From: Notospermus geniculatus
Lineage: Eukaryota; Nemertea; Pilidiophora; Heteronemertea; Lineidae
Direction: 5' to 3'
DNA length: 64,000 nucleotides
Assembly (NCBI GenBank): GCA_002633025.1
Contig: NMRB01000117.1
Span: 372,815-436,814 of the forward strand
Shown here: piece after piece, positions 50,301-61,580 of the stretch
Numbering within the stretch: position 1 is the first letter of the stretch
Layout: each line of letters begins with the position of its first letter
The notes under the pieces: generated by a model
The model's database searches: none
What the model was told of the DNA's origin: nothing
What the model saw: only the letters and a program-made list of their open reading frames with translations
Program-made: the position numbers and the translations under genes

Positions 50301-53300
50301 GAGGTCGAAGTATACATGGTACAGAGACACAGAGAGCACTTTTTGAATCAGTGGTATCATGAAGTCAAGACACCTCTGATTTTTGATTTTTTCCATATTC
50401 CGTCTGCTCACTCTCAACACCCGTTCCATATCACATTTGAAATTACATGTACAATGTACCTTCCAAATTGATAACAGTAACACCCAACCTTCTACCGGTA
50501 CTATAAATCCTTACTGTTCACACAAAATCAGGACCCAAGACCAGGGCCCAGTTTCACAAAGAATCTTAAGTCTAAAGTTTGACTTCAGTCATCATGTGAC
50601 CAGGTTTCAGCAAATCAGATGGCTTCATTTCAGACTTAAGTTTTTTCTTAGACTTAAGATTCTTTGTGCAACTGGGCCCTGATGTACTGGGAAAACCACC
50701 GCCTAAATCTGTGCATAAAGGCAGTGCACATCGTTCATGTCTCAGCACATTCTGGAGGGAAACCTTGGGTCTGCAACCACCCAGAAAATGTTGTCTGGGT
50801 CTTACCTCCAGTTCCAACCAGAACTCCCATGGCTTGGATGGTTTTGTACCATACGAGTAATAAACCCAATATGTGTCTCGTTTGATCTCAGCTGGAACTT
50901 TGGTTGGATGAGGATAGCCATTACCCAATGACCATTTGGTGATGTTGACACCTTCTCTAACCTCAAAGATGACGCCAATATGATCTGGTCCTGAAACAGA
51001 GAGGAGTGGCATTACAGGGTGTCTCAATAGTACTTGTCCTTGCCATGGGGTAATCAGTGGTTGGTTCTTCAGTCTTGAATTAACTGTCATCTTGAAACCT
51101 GACACAAAATTTATTGCAAAACCCTCTTAATGTCTTCAACAACACCACTCCTCAAGCCAGGGTTTCAGAAATATTCCACCAAAAACAGACGGCACACAAT
51201 CATTCACACATTCTCACATGAAAGTTTTTCCAAGGCATTATCTCGTACTGACAATGAGAACATGTTCAAACCTTTCAACAATCTGCAGACACTTCATGCA
51301 AATTTACAAATATGTCAAGCACCGTGCATTGTCAATCTAAGGCCCTCAAAAACCGGGCCAGCTGACCGAGTACTTTCCCCAACAAATGTTCAACACTCGT
51401 CCTGGGAATGACAACTGTAGGTACTGTCAAATATGGTGTTAATAAGGGCTGTCAGAGTGGTGCAACGGAAACATCGATGCCTGTAATGTGACCACTGAGG
51501 TTCCGGGTTCGGTCCCCAGTTGGACCCATTCTTCAAGCGATATAGAGGGGGACTCACTTTGACAGCATAGGGCATTCCATTTTCCGTGTGCTGTACATTC
51601 ATTTCCATAATATTGTCTACAGAGCCAATAATACTGTATTAGGTGCTCAGCTCTAAACTCAATAGTGATGGTCACAGGCAAGTGTGTTTGGGGGAAATGC
51701 CCTGAATGTAACATTTATTAATACTTAATTATAGTAAGCCTGCATAAACCCATTTCTGAATCGATGTCTCGCATGGTTGATGAGCGTGCATTGAACTCTT
51801 CAACCAAATGCATCACACCCACGTTTCAGCCCATGTATAACACTAAGTGTCCCCGTCATAAATGGAGTGGCACTACAACACATACGGAACCCATGTAAAT
51901 TAATATCATAACAAATTCAGATTCCAATGACAAGTGTACTTGACAATACTTGAAGAAAGGTGTGAACCACAAGTGAAATTTACATACAAATGAAAATTCA
52001 GCACTTGCTGCCATCTATTTTGTATTGTAGAGTTTGTAAATCGATAGAAATGTTCGGTTTTTACCTCCGTGTGGAGTACATATCACCCGAGAGGTACAAA
52101 CTTGCACCAAAATGGGAAATTCAAGTGACATCTATTGGGTTTCAAACTGACTTACTAGATAATAAAAAAACTCCACATGCAATACCAGTTTTCCTCTTAT
52201 TTTCTCTATCTAGACTTACCTGTTACTGCAAACTTCAACAGTTGTTTCCTGCCATCTAGGTATTTTCTATCGGTGAGTTTGGCATGGACACGTTTTTCTT
52301 CAGGCACTGGTAAATTCGGCCCAGGAACATAGTAAGTTTTCCTTGAAATGAGTGAAAAACCATAATTTAACAGAGTGACATTCAACTTCTTTGAAACATC
52401 GTCAAGAACACCGTCTGACGTGATGACAAGAGTTGAGATACCGGTACCAGGTCAGTAATACACAACTAGGCCTACAAGCCCTTGGATGTTTCCTCAATTT
52501 AATGGACAAGAGGAACCAGAGCGCCTACAGGAACCCTGTTCTGTCAAGAAGAACCGCCCTTTCTGTCAGGTGAAAAGCAGATCTGACCGGAGATTGGACC
52601 TGGGACCTCAAGGTGACAGGGGTCAATATTTGCACTGTGCCACTCTGACTTCCTCTGCTTGAAGAAGTCATAATGTCACAGGCTAGAAAAGAATTCTGAT
52701 TGTAATGACCTGCTCCTTGATTAAGCTACCTTGATACAGTATGGTAATATAATAACTCGTCATTTATAATTCAGGAAAGTTATCACTTGTATTTCAGATT
52801 TAAGTAATATTTCAGTGGACACGTTGTTCACTAAACATAATATTACATGTATTATGTTTAGTGAACTTGCCTCATCATTGTGAGCATTGGCAACAAATAC
52901 GGCAACCCACAGTAAGGACCATTACACTCATGAGGTTTCGCCCCATTCAATTCGGGTAGATATGGAGCTAATGCATCTACGCCAATGTTGTCAAATGGAA
53001 GAAACCACATCCCTGAGTCTGCCTTCGTCTCCACACCGGCTTGGTTGTGAAAGTGACGCTCTATGTGCTGAAATAAAAAACAAAGAAAACAGAAACTAGC
53101 ATTGCTCCACATGAGAGATTTCTCGTGCAAGTCCAACTCTGATGGGAAATTCACCACTATTGGCTTCCTTAAGGGCTCCGCACACTAGCGACTAAATTGA
53201 GGCGACCAGCGAGGCGACTGTCGACTACGACGTCGCAGGCGATAATCGCCTGTGAAGTCGCTGAGCTATGTCGCACGCGAAAATTTCCTAGGACGATCCG

Positions 53301-56300
53301 CAAAGGGGCGACTATTTTGCTGGAGACGGTTGCAGTAGCAGTGGACTGGGCCAAGCGACCAAAAGTTCAACATGTTGAACTTTCGGTCGCTTGGTTGCCG
53401 CTGTCTTGCATTGTCCTTCTGTCCACTATTTCCGACGGTAAAACTGGCCAATCAGGAAACGTTCCACCGGTCACCTGACAATGTGCACGTGCTCAACACG
53501 CACAGGTTCTTGGTCGCTCATGTAGTCGGCAAGTGAATGTGTTTGCAACGAAGCGATCACTGAAGCGATTATGTAAAGAGACCAGTCGGAGGGACTTACC
53601 GCGCGACCAAATTGTGTAATTCAGTCGCGTAACAATCTCAGTGGTAGCATTAAGGATTTTTTTTCATGAGTCCATTTTTTTTCAAGTGGGCTCTTTTTGC
53701 GTCAGATTGCTTGAAAATGAGGAGTCCAAATTCGATTCCCATGAGTCCAACTAAATGGACTCTTTTGCAGGGAAGACCAGCAAATATGAAGAGATATGTT
53801 GACAGTGCGCATGGTAACGCAGAGACGGCGTCAATAGGCCTAAGGGGGCGTTTTTTTCCTCATAGATCCTAAAAATTCATACGGCCATATTGGCATGGAC
53901 GTTTTTCAATTGCAAGAATGAAAAAATTAGGCGTCTTACGTTGCGTCCTGAATATCTCAGGAGGACGTTTTGCAGGAAACTTTTTTTCTCAATTTGCGTC
54001 TGAAGTTGATTTCATGCGTCCAGGGACGCATGGACGCACCTTAACGCGATCTCTGAATCTGCCGCAAAGAGGAGACCAAAAGGTAAAAATGTTGAGTCGC
54101 TGGCCTGGTCGCAAGGCCGATCGCCCAGAAAATCGCTCGAAAAATCGCTAGTGTGCGGAGCCCTTTACGGCATATGCCCGAGGCCACTGACACTAATGAC
54201 TGCCTACAGCTAGAGAATTGTAAGAAATTGACGGAATCAATCGGCAAGAGAAAAGATACTCACAACAAAACAATGCCTCTGCGTAGTAGGACCTGCGAGA
54301 TCGTATCTGTATGGAAATCCCCATGGTGTAAGTAAGACAACAAGGAATGTGATAATGGTAATGGTGGAAAACCCCAACAGGACACGCTTCATCGATCTGG
54401 TGACATACACTACAGACGACTGCAAGAGGAAACACAGACCGTTGAAATGAAGATTTGTTTTCTAATCTATTGGGTCATGGTGGTCACTGCGGGAAAACAG
54501 AAGTAATTGTAAAACTTGGCAGATAAATTAAAATGAGCATGAAATGTAACATTACATCAGCACAGAAAACATGGGCTTTGCAGGAGGGAACCAGCACCCC
54601 AAAAGGTATCAGCATTTTCAAAGCACACTGCCCTCTCTAACCACTGTGACTATAACTTGACAAGACAACACGGCATATCAATCGCCCAATTTGTGGCACT
54701 GACAACCATCAACATGCAGTTTGAAGAGCTTTATTCTTGTCTACATATCCAGGGTTTAAACGAACAGGTCATAAATTGGGAGGCTCAGGCGAGGGGGAGG
54801 TTCAATCAGTTAAGAACTGAAGACAAGATGCAACTGCCCTCTCAAGGCTTTAGAGAGAACTAATTTCTAGTTAAAAAAAACACAAACAATGCAAACTGAG
54901 GGTGAGTTTTACTTTACTGGTTGGGAACAATGTGTGTGAAAAATCTGGGAAAACTTGTCTCCAGGAGGTGAGTTAGAGATCTATCTTACCTGAAAACTCA
55001 TTAGAATTATTACCATTACACCATTGATAACTGCTATAAATATATCACTGTTGATTTCCGTGCCTATACGACCCATCAACGGTACGAACATCGCGTAAAC
55101 ATTGTAGATGAGATACGAAATTGCGAAGCATGGAAAAGCCTGAGATAGGAGGTGTATGACGATATACAGAACAGTTGCCTCTGAAAAAACAAGTGACGAT
55201 GAAGAAAATGACTGCAATATTCTGGTAAGATTACAATTTAAAAATATCCTTTTGGATAAAGTGGAACCTCCCTAAACAGACACCTCTGCCAGAACGACAC
55301 TTCTTTGGACAGCAAAGTTCAGTCCCAAATTGGTCCTATCTATTCATGTTGACCTCTGTAATCAGGACACCTCTCAATTGAGGACAGCATCTGCCAGTGT
55401 CCTTAATAGAGAGGTTTCACTCTACATAATCAAATAGATTATATTAGCATCTTCAATGAAAAGAGAAACCAGAATGCAGACCTTATGCTCTGGTTCATGC
55501 GTCATCTCAATAAGTTGAGATTAAAAACTAAATATTGACAATTTCTGGAGGACCAGATGTTTTACTGTGAAAATCATTGACTCCAAAGTACTTTAAACTT
55601 GAAAACAAGGAAGGAAAGCCACATACCTTCGTACCGTAGACCCCAAAACTTGGCACCGCGGTCTTTTATCATAAGTGGCAAGAGTACCAGCAGAAGAACA
55701 AGAAAAGCTGAACCAATCCCAGCATATGTCATCACAGCCATGATTGTCCCCATGATCACCAAATTTGCATCAAAGTATAAGCTTTCTATATGCCAGGTAT
55801 TGTAGAATCTCTGTGGAAAGAAAAATACAAGAGAGTGAATCAATTACGATAGGCCATAAATTGTTCTAGTGCAAAAAAATTCCAGAGTTGGGGCCAAAAT
55901 CTCCTTTGTTGAGAAGTGTCTTAAGGCACCGCTCCACGTATTAAGTTTTTCAAGCAGGTTGGCTCTCTGGGAATCTCAACAACCATAGAACATATGGACA
56001 ATCCTTTGCATCACTGGTCTTCACGAAAGTCCTTAGGAAACCAAGGATGGTGAGGAAAATTGCCCATACATGTAGATAGCCAATACTCAATTGGATTGGT
56101 GCCTTTAATCATAAATGCTGAACAAACGAGAAAGGGTTAGTACTATCTGAATTTGGTGTTCACACACCTAACTTCAAAGGTTTTCACTATTAAAGCTGTG
56201 CTCTTGTGGAAATAATGCTGTCTCACCTTATATAAGTACTTCCTTGCAGTTACATGTACCATCATATTGGCTATCACAGCAGGGCATATATAAAGTCCAA

Positions 56301-59109
56301 CCATATTAAAAACATGGGTGTACCAAGACATCTTCTTGTTGACAATGGTCATAAGAATGGCCATCAGAACCACAGACGTCAAGGTGGCAATCCATGCAAG
56401 GAACATCACACAAATGGCTTTACTGAGGTGACCAAGGTATGGCGTACCTAATAGACCTTTAAGAGATAAGATGACTTCTGGTATATGACTGCTTTGGTCC
56501 TAAGTAAATGAGCTAACAAAGCAAGGAATAAGTGGGTAAGGATGTCAAGTTCATGGTGAACTGAAAGTCATGCCACAACAGTGAGGCAGCAAAGGCACTG
56601 ATCTGCTATCGGTACTGCTATGCAAGCTTCACAGCATTAAAGGACACGTGCAACTTTTGCAAGGGGTCTATAATTAACACCGACTCCAGGGATTGCACTA
56701 GGCTGAAATTTTCTTTACCGACAGTAATGGAATATTTCGGAAATGCATTGGACCACCATGATTTTCTTTAGCCACAGATGTGAATTTTCATCATTTTCCT
56801 GGTTGTTTTCAAATATTTCTACCCATTTTGGGCCGTGGCTAATGCTAGCGCAAACCCTGGGCCGCGACTCCAACAATTTCAGTACTTTACCATTAGTTCT
56901 TATTCCACATGTCTTCTTAGCAACGCCGAAAAATATGATGAAAGATATGATGTAATTGATGAATCGGCCAACTGTATCAGGGTACATGATAAGGAACTTG
57001 CCGACAATATCATAGAACACCATGTTTCCCTTGGCTTCATGTTTAGGGTCTTCTAGCTGTGGGGAACTTGCCAGTCTTTTCACAAGCGCCAAGAGGTTTT
57101 CACCTTGAGGAAGAAAGGAAGAGGTATTTAAGATCTAAGGGTTTATATGCAACCAATGAGCTGACAGGACTAGGCAGCTCCAAATGCTGCCCTTTTTTCA
57201 GTCAAGGAAGCAGAGATAAAAACATGTACATGTAAAACTCGAAATCTTTCATGTAGAACTAGTTAAATCTGTAAGGTGCAGGTTTTTTCTACCTCTGCAC
57301 AATATCACTCTCAACTTACCTCCGCGCTGGATGCATCCTTTGGGAATCCGGTCTGCAGTATCAAAAGGCGTATGGTAGACGTAACCATTGTTGATGTAGG
57401 CTATGTCAATACCTGGAATCACAGACAGGGTAAACAGTAACTTCAGGAATAGTTGTTTCTGACCAATTTTTCCTGCAGCGTGTTCAATAACAGGGTGCAA
57501 ATGGAGGTTCTTGTGATGGGAAAACAGCTTACCAGGAATATTTCCAAAATCTCTGTAGATTCTGAAATCTGTGTCAGAAGGTATGAAGCCACTTTGGAAA
57601 ATCTCCTGTCCCACAATTGATGCATAAGGATGGACGGCAGCTTCAGCATAGGCTTTTACCAGCCAAGGATTTTCTGGACCTAGTGGAAAGTCAAGTCATT
57701 TGATGAAAAGTTGCAATTTCAAAGTAGTGAAAGATAAATGATGTCAATGCCTTATCCAACTTCTTGACTAAGTTGTTTCAGTAGTCCTTCCAAATGTTGA
57801 TTATATAATTCAACTTAAGTATGAATGTATTCTAAAAGCTAAGACTCCTGAGGTCAGTGAGGATACTCTCAAATACCCACCAGTTTGAAAGACAAGTTCA
57901 CGGCCTCCAGAACCGGCCGAGTCCAAATTGACGAATGCCCTGATATTCTTGGCCCACTTGTGTTTGGTGATGAATCCATGGCTACCCTGGAAAAAAACAG
58001 ACATATATAATCATTTTTCTGTCAATTTACTTTCGTTATGCTGTTCAGAGTTGTACATAACTCCAATAAAAATTTGCAATGTGGGCTTCCTCTGTATTCT
58101 TCAAGGCTACAGATGACAGCGCAGAACACTCACCTGCAATATATTTTCTTCAGCACCATTGAAGTTGAAAACGATATTGTACCGGAAAGGTCGTTCATTT
58201 TTTGACAGCACTCGGAGGACTTCTAGCATTAGAGCACAGCTTACAGCATCATCACTGGCACCTATATAAAAGGGACGAAGATACAAATATAATGTAATAT
58301 ATCGGTATTTTCATGGCATACACAATACAGTGCAATATATGTGGATTTTTGCCTCCTTCGACGCTCTACTCTGGCAGTGGCATCAGTAGAAGAGTCACGT
58401 TGTTCAACTTCAAGGAAGACTATGATAGCAACAAATGTTGATTTGAATCCTATCACGTCAAGAATGCTACTGCAGCGGAGCGCAGGTAATGCGAGCAGAG
58501 GACGGGGATCGAGGACGGGGATCAATTACACATGTGTAGTTCGGCCTCGTCCTCACCTGGACTTCCAACAATAGAATCAAAATGACAGCTGACAAGCAAG
58601 GTGTGTTCAGCGCCATTCCTCGGTCCAAATCTAACGACAACATTCTTTATGAGGTCATAGTAACTCGAGAATTCTCCGAGAAATTGCAGCGTAAATGTTC
58701 CAGAAACGGTCTGCAAATCACTTTCCATCCAATGAACAGGCTCAGTGTTCTTCTGTATATCTTTTAGTTGGTCCATTAAATATTTCACAGTTTTCTGTTC
58801 ATTTTCTGGTGAACCAACAATTCGCTTGCCCCACTGAGTAAGAGCCAACAAATCGCTGTGCGCCCGCTCAGCAATAAACATGCCCGGTTTGGCGCTCCGT
58901 ATATCAAGCGGTTCAGGCAACTTCCCGTTTTCATGGTGCACTAAATAGAACAATGCGGCAAAGAAAGCAAAAATAAATAGCCATGTGTATTCCTTGATCA
59001 GTGCAGGTTCCTTTACCGCTTTTTCATCACTATATGCATCATTCTGAGCTGAGGATCCGTTGCCATGCTTCGGCAAAGTTTGCCGGTGCCTCACAGCGCT
59101 CGAGGCCAT
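44302..59109 (-). CDS. ERMP1: Endoplasmic reticulum metallopeptidase 1 (M28 family), complete 14-exon gene
   Basis: Exons on the minus strand: 59109-58557, 58261-58134, 57986-57881, 57679-57533, 57412-57320, 57103-56891, 56447-56227, 55810-55627, 55180-54990, 54419-54264, 53067-52871, 52341-52220, 50990-50806 and 44469-44302. Phases join throughout to 887 residues, close to the usual length of about 900. A cytosolic N-terminus precedes a membrane segment (41-58). The M28 catalytic domain has all expected zinc ligands and acids: H176 and D178 (CHFDS), D188 (GASDD), E222-E223 (GAEEN), D249 (NLDSAG) and H325 (YHTPFD). About eight further membrane segments lie in exons 6-10, then a luminal C-terminal domain (WSLGNG in exon 13). 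All introns are GT-AG except intron 11, which has a GC donor (ATGAG|GCAAGT). The family acts in the ER membrane. The last intron is about 6.3 kb and intron 10 carries a 993-bp MITE. Confidence 0.95.
47351..47476. mobile_element. Foldback element in ERMP1 last intron
   Basis: The outer left end (gggccgtgcacaggtcggact) is mirrored by the right end (agtccgacccgtgcatacggccc). The middle is AT-rich. Confidence 0.75.
47485..47667. repeat. 91-bp direct tandem duplication
   Basis: Units 47485-47575 and 47576-47666 appear identical (starting tcctacatttagatgatc). Perfect identity suggests a very recent event or an assembly duplication. Confidence 0.92.
50542..50681. mobile_element. Foldback element beside ERMP1 exon 13
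   Basis: The left arm (cagggcccagtttcacaaag, then aatcttaagtctaa) is mirrored by the right arm (ttagacttaagatt, then ctttgtgcaactgggccctg). It lies about 125 bp downstream of exon 13 in the sense of transcription. Confidence 0.85.
51445..51545 (+). repeat. tRNA-derived SINE-like sequence in ERMP1 intron 12
   Basis: An A-box-like tgtcagagtgg (51450) and a B-box-like gggttcggtcccc (51515) are spaced as in a tRNA-derived pol III promoter. Acceptor-stem pairing is poor, so this is not a functional tRNA. It resembles 52560-52660 on the opposite strand. Confidence 0.45.
52560..52660 (-). repeat. tRNA-derived SINE-like sequence in ERMP1 intron 11
   Basis: On the minus strand, gtcagagtggcacagtg followed by gaggtcccaggtccaatctcc resembles the A and B boxes of the 51445-51545 element. 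It lacks a closed tRNA acceptor stem. Confidence 0.4.
52829..52866. repeat. Short perfect palindrome next to the GC splice donor
   Basis: gttcactaaacataata and tattatgtttagtgaac form a 17-bp perfect stem around a ttacatg-type loop. It starts within about 5 bp of the GC donor of ERMP1 exon 11 (exon end 52871). Confidence 0.85.
53172..54164. mobile_element. 993-bp non-autonomous transposon, TTA target duplication
   Basis: Terminal inverted repeats AGGGCTCCGCACACTAGCGA and its mirror TCGCTAGTGTGCGGAGCCCT are perfect over about 20 bp. TTA flanks both sides (53169-53171 and 54165-54167), the PIF/Harbinger-type target. The interior is rich in gcgac/gtcgc motifs and contains a second inverted pair around 53360-53395 (cgaccaaaagttcaacatg and catgttgaactttcggtcg-type). 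No transposase is encoded. It sits in ERMP1 intron 10. Confidence 0.9.
55259..55422. mobile_element. MITE related to the 25648-26176 element
   Basis: Ends aagtggaacctccct and agagaggtttcactc are flanked by TA (55257-55258 and 55423-55424). The aagtggaacc/ggtttcact ends resemble the 529-bp element of the cGLR copy 2 intron. It lies in ERMP1 intron 8. Confidence 0.7.
55922..56107. mobile_element. MITE related to the 11533-11661 element
   Basis: Begins taaggcaccgctccacgt and ends ggtgccttta. The outer sequence matches the ends of the foldback at 11533-11661. Inner pairing is weak. It lies in ERMP1 intron 7. Confidence 0.5.
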
Positions 59110-59616
59110 ATTTATGGGATGTGGAAGGGGTGTTAATTCAAAGGCACCGATTCCGCCATGTCCACTACAAAATCCATCTTAGCATTAAAAAAAAANNNNN
59201 NNNNNNNNNNNNNNNNNNNNNNNNNNNNNNNNNNNNNNNNNNNNNNNNNNNNNNNNNNNNNNNNNNNNNNNNNNNNNNNNNNNNNNNNNNNNNNNNNNNN
59301 NNNNNNNNNNNNNNNNNNNNNNNNNNNNNNNNNNNNNNNNNNNNNNNNNNNNNNNNNNNNNCCCCCCCCCCCCCCCCCCCCCCCGGAAGGGGCACTTTGC
59401 AATACTACTAGGCCTATCCCGTGCATGGTACCGGGGTATCAAACAAAAGTAAATGTGCTTCATCATTTTCTGTAGTGTGTGATAATGCAAGGTAGGCCTA
59501 CTCCGTCCGAAGGTAGAGGCTCATTGTCATGGGCTTGTCACCACTGACTGGAATGGAACATTGCTTGTCAAAATTAACTTCTTTTTTTTTCTAACAGATA
59601 CCTTCTGCATGAGACA
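59110..59616. promoter_or_regulatory. Divergent ERMP1 / POLR1H promoter region with assembly gap
   Basis: The start codons of ERMP1 (59109, minus) and POLR1H (59617, plus) are about 0.5 kb apart and point away from each other. Within this interval 59196-59361 is N, bordered by poly-A and poly-C runs. A splice acceptor (ttttctaacag, ending 59597) just before the POLR1H coding exon implies an upstream non-coding first exon, probably in or near the gap. Confidence 0.6.
59196..59361. other. Assembly gap (166 N)
   Basis: N run preceded by poly-A and followed by a 23-base poly-C run. Confidence 0.99.
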
Positions 59617-60636
59617 ATGAGTTCTAAAAAGGTTGTTTTCGATGGCGACATAACATTTTGTCCTGAATGTGGAATGATAATGCCGAACCCAGGGATAGAT
59701 GATGTTGTCACCTGCAGCAATTGCAAATTCCAGGTTGATGTTATTGGTAAGTAATGAACACATGCTCCCCCATGAAAAAAGTCTCATTCCTCAACTCTCT
59801 TCGTGAGTCCTCTTACCTGAAGCCAAGGGTACCTATATCGTGGGTCCCTCTGCAGATAACTGATGTTCTGCACATGGTATAGTCATCTGCATAACAAAAA
59901 TCCTGGGAAATTCCTTTCTGGGAGGGATGTCTTGCATATTTCTTGTCAAATATTATTACAGAATATGATGGAGCAGAGATCCACTCTAAAGTTGTTTTCA
60001 ACAAGAGAAAAACACATAATGCACCATCAAGAGTAGAAGAAGATGCAAATAAAGGTCCCCTGGTAAGGACTAAACACCGTACCACATAGGTTCAGGATAA
60101 AAACTTCTTCAGTCACATTGTGGGTTGTTTAGAAAACAAGGGTGGTGATAAAAGTCTGTTGTTTCCATTTATGCAGACATTGCTTGTTATTTTACCTGAG
60201 CCAAAATGTAGGGAGAAATATTGAGGCTTTTCTTTTATTTTCTGCCGCTGAAGGTTGATCGCCAGTGCTCCAAATGTGGCCATGAAGGGATGATATTCTC
60301 AACTAGACAGACAAGATCAGCCGATGAGGGACAAACAGTATTTTTCACCTGTTCACATTGTGGGTGAGTGATGGTGACTCCTTAGGTGGTCAGAGCACTA
60401 TCATATCAGATTAAATGATATAACACAAAGGTTGTCTCTGAATTAAATCGCAAAATTCAGAGACGACCTTTGTGATATCACATTTTATGTGTCGATCTTT
60501 GTGCTTTACTTTGGATATCAGATTAAATAACAGCATTTTTGTTAAATTTGTTCTGTGAAATCTTTACACACTCCAAGTAACTCCAAGTATAATGTTTATT
60601 TTATTTTTCAGACAACAAGAAGTGGAGTACTCCTAG
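59617..60636 (+). CDS. POLR1H: DNA-directed RNA polymerase I subunit RPA12, complete
   Basis: Coding exons 59617-59746, 59962-60062, 60254-60363 and 60612-60636, all with GT-AG introns, join to 121 residues (family members are about 125). An N-terminal zinc ribbon has C15/C18 and C33/C36 (CPEC and CSNC). The C-terminal TFIIS-type zinc ribbon has C82/C85 and C110/C113 with the RSADEGQT loop (98-105), whose Asp-Glu pair supports RNA cleavage by Pol I. This subunit works in the nucleolus in rRNA synthesis, proofreading and termination. The first exon starts after a splice acceptor at 59597, so a 5' untranslated exon lies upstream. Intron 3 contains a small foldback (60416-60480). Every conserved residue I expect is present. 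Confidence 0.96.
60416..60480. mobile_element. Small foldback in POLR1H intron 3
   Basis: gatataacacaaaggttgtc and ctctgaatt pair with aattcagag and acgacctttgtgatatc. The total span is about 65 bp. Confidence 0.75.
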
Positions 60637-60768
60637 CAGCAGCAGACAAGTCAGATTTGTAAATCTTTTATCTCGGTTCATCTTCATGCTTGTATTGTAA
60701 TATACCTTTGTACATTTCTATTAGTCTGTAGAAGTGCTTTGAATCAATGAAATGGTCCATGGACCATG

Positions 60769-61580
60769 TGCTCACCTGTGTGAATGTACCAGAAGAACAA
60801 ATGACAAAGGTTATCTTAGATCGAAATGTTCCCAGGCAAGCCTTCCACCAAGTACAGAGGGTACCAACCCAGACACCTGATCACACCAAGTTAGAAGCTA
60901 CTAGGTCAAATAGCCACGAAACGTGCCATAAATGACAAAATTTTGAATTGAACTTTGACCTCTCTGTGGCCTTGAAAAGTAGGTCAAGTCAAAAACCCGT
61001 CACATGTCGTCATGTACTGATGGTAAAACTCTGGAGAGGATCCAGACATGAGTTGGGGAATTATAAGAATTTGGGCTTTCGTTTTTGCCACCTGGTGGCC
61101 ATGCTAAGAATCAAATCGGACCGAAACGGTGTCATAGGTCATATGACATAGGGGTATAAATGTACCAAGTTGCAGTTCAATAGCCACAGCGGTTACGAAA
61201 CGTGCCACCAAAAGGCGTAATTCTGAACTTTGCCCCTGTGACCCTGAAAAGTAGGTCAAATAAAAAACCTGTTTTATGTTATGTACCCTCATTTTACACC
61301 TATGATAAAAATTTGGAGACGGTCCGGTCCTTTCATTAGTTCAGGAGTTACTGCACTTTTTGTGTTTTTGGTTTCAGCCACCTGGTGGCCAAGCCAAGAA
61401 TCGAATCGGACCGAAACTTGGTGGGTGTCATAGGTCATATGACCTAGGACCTAGGGGTATATGTACCAAGTTCCAGATCAATAGCCCCAGCGGTGTGGTT
61501 ACAAAAACGTGCCCTGCTAATGGACGACGACGACGACGGACGCTGCACCATTGTACATAAGAGCTCACCACAGGTGAGCT
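60769..61580. mobile_element. Dispersed repeat with GCTCACCTGTG ends and internal reiteration
   Basis: Starts tgctcacctgtg and ends cacaggtgagct, a short terminal inverted repeat. Inside, a block of about 250 bp is reiterated two to three times (landmarks: ccacctggtggcca, atcggaccgaaac, ggtcatatgac, taccaagtt, caatagcc). A gacgacgacgacggacgc simple repeat lies just before the right end. No transposase is seen. Confidence 0.7.

Larger units (their letters stand above)
44470..50805 (-). other. Last intron of ERMP1 (about 6.3 kb)
   Basis: Donor GAG|GTAAGA at 50805 and acceptor CTTTCAG at 44470. It contains a single-N poly-C tract (46851-46867), foldbacks at 47351-47476 and 50542-50681, and a 91-bp tandem duplication at 47485-47667. 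Short ORFs on both strands (for example 48413-48637) show no known motif. Confidence 0.85.

Noticed and set aside
50572-51105. 177-codon minus frame taken as a separate gene
   Set aside because: It is ERMP1 exon 13 (50990-50806) read through into intron on both sides.
52342-52430. Upstream extension of ERMP1 exon 12 (an open frame ending in FSLISRK)
   Set aside because: It hits a stop (TGA) a little further up. Joining exon 11 at AG|G to 52341 gives the residues expected for the family (MMRKTYYVP), so the extension is intronic.
59133-59490. Overlapping frames across 59196-59361 on both strands
   Set aside because: Artefacts of the N run with poly-A and poly-C borders.
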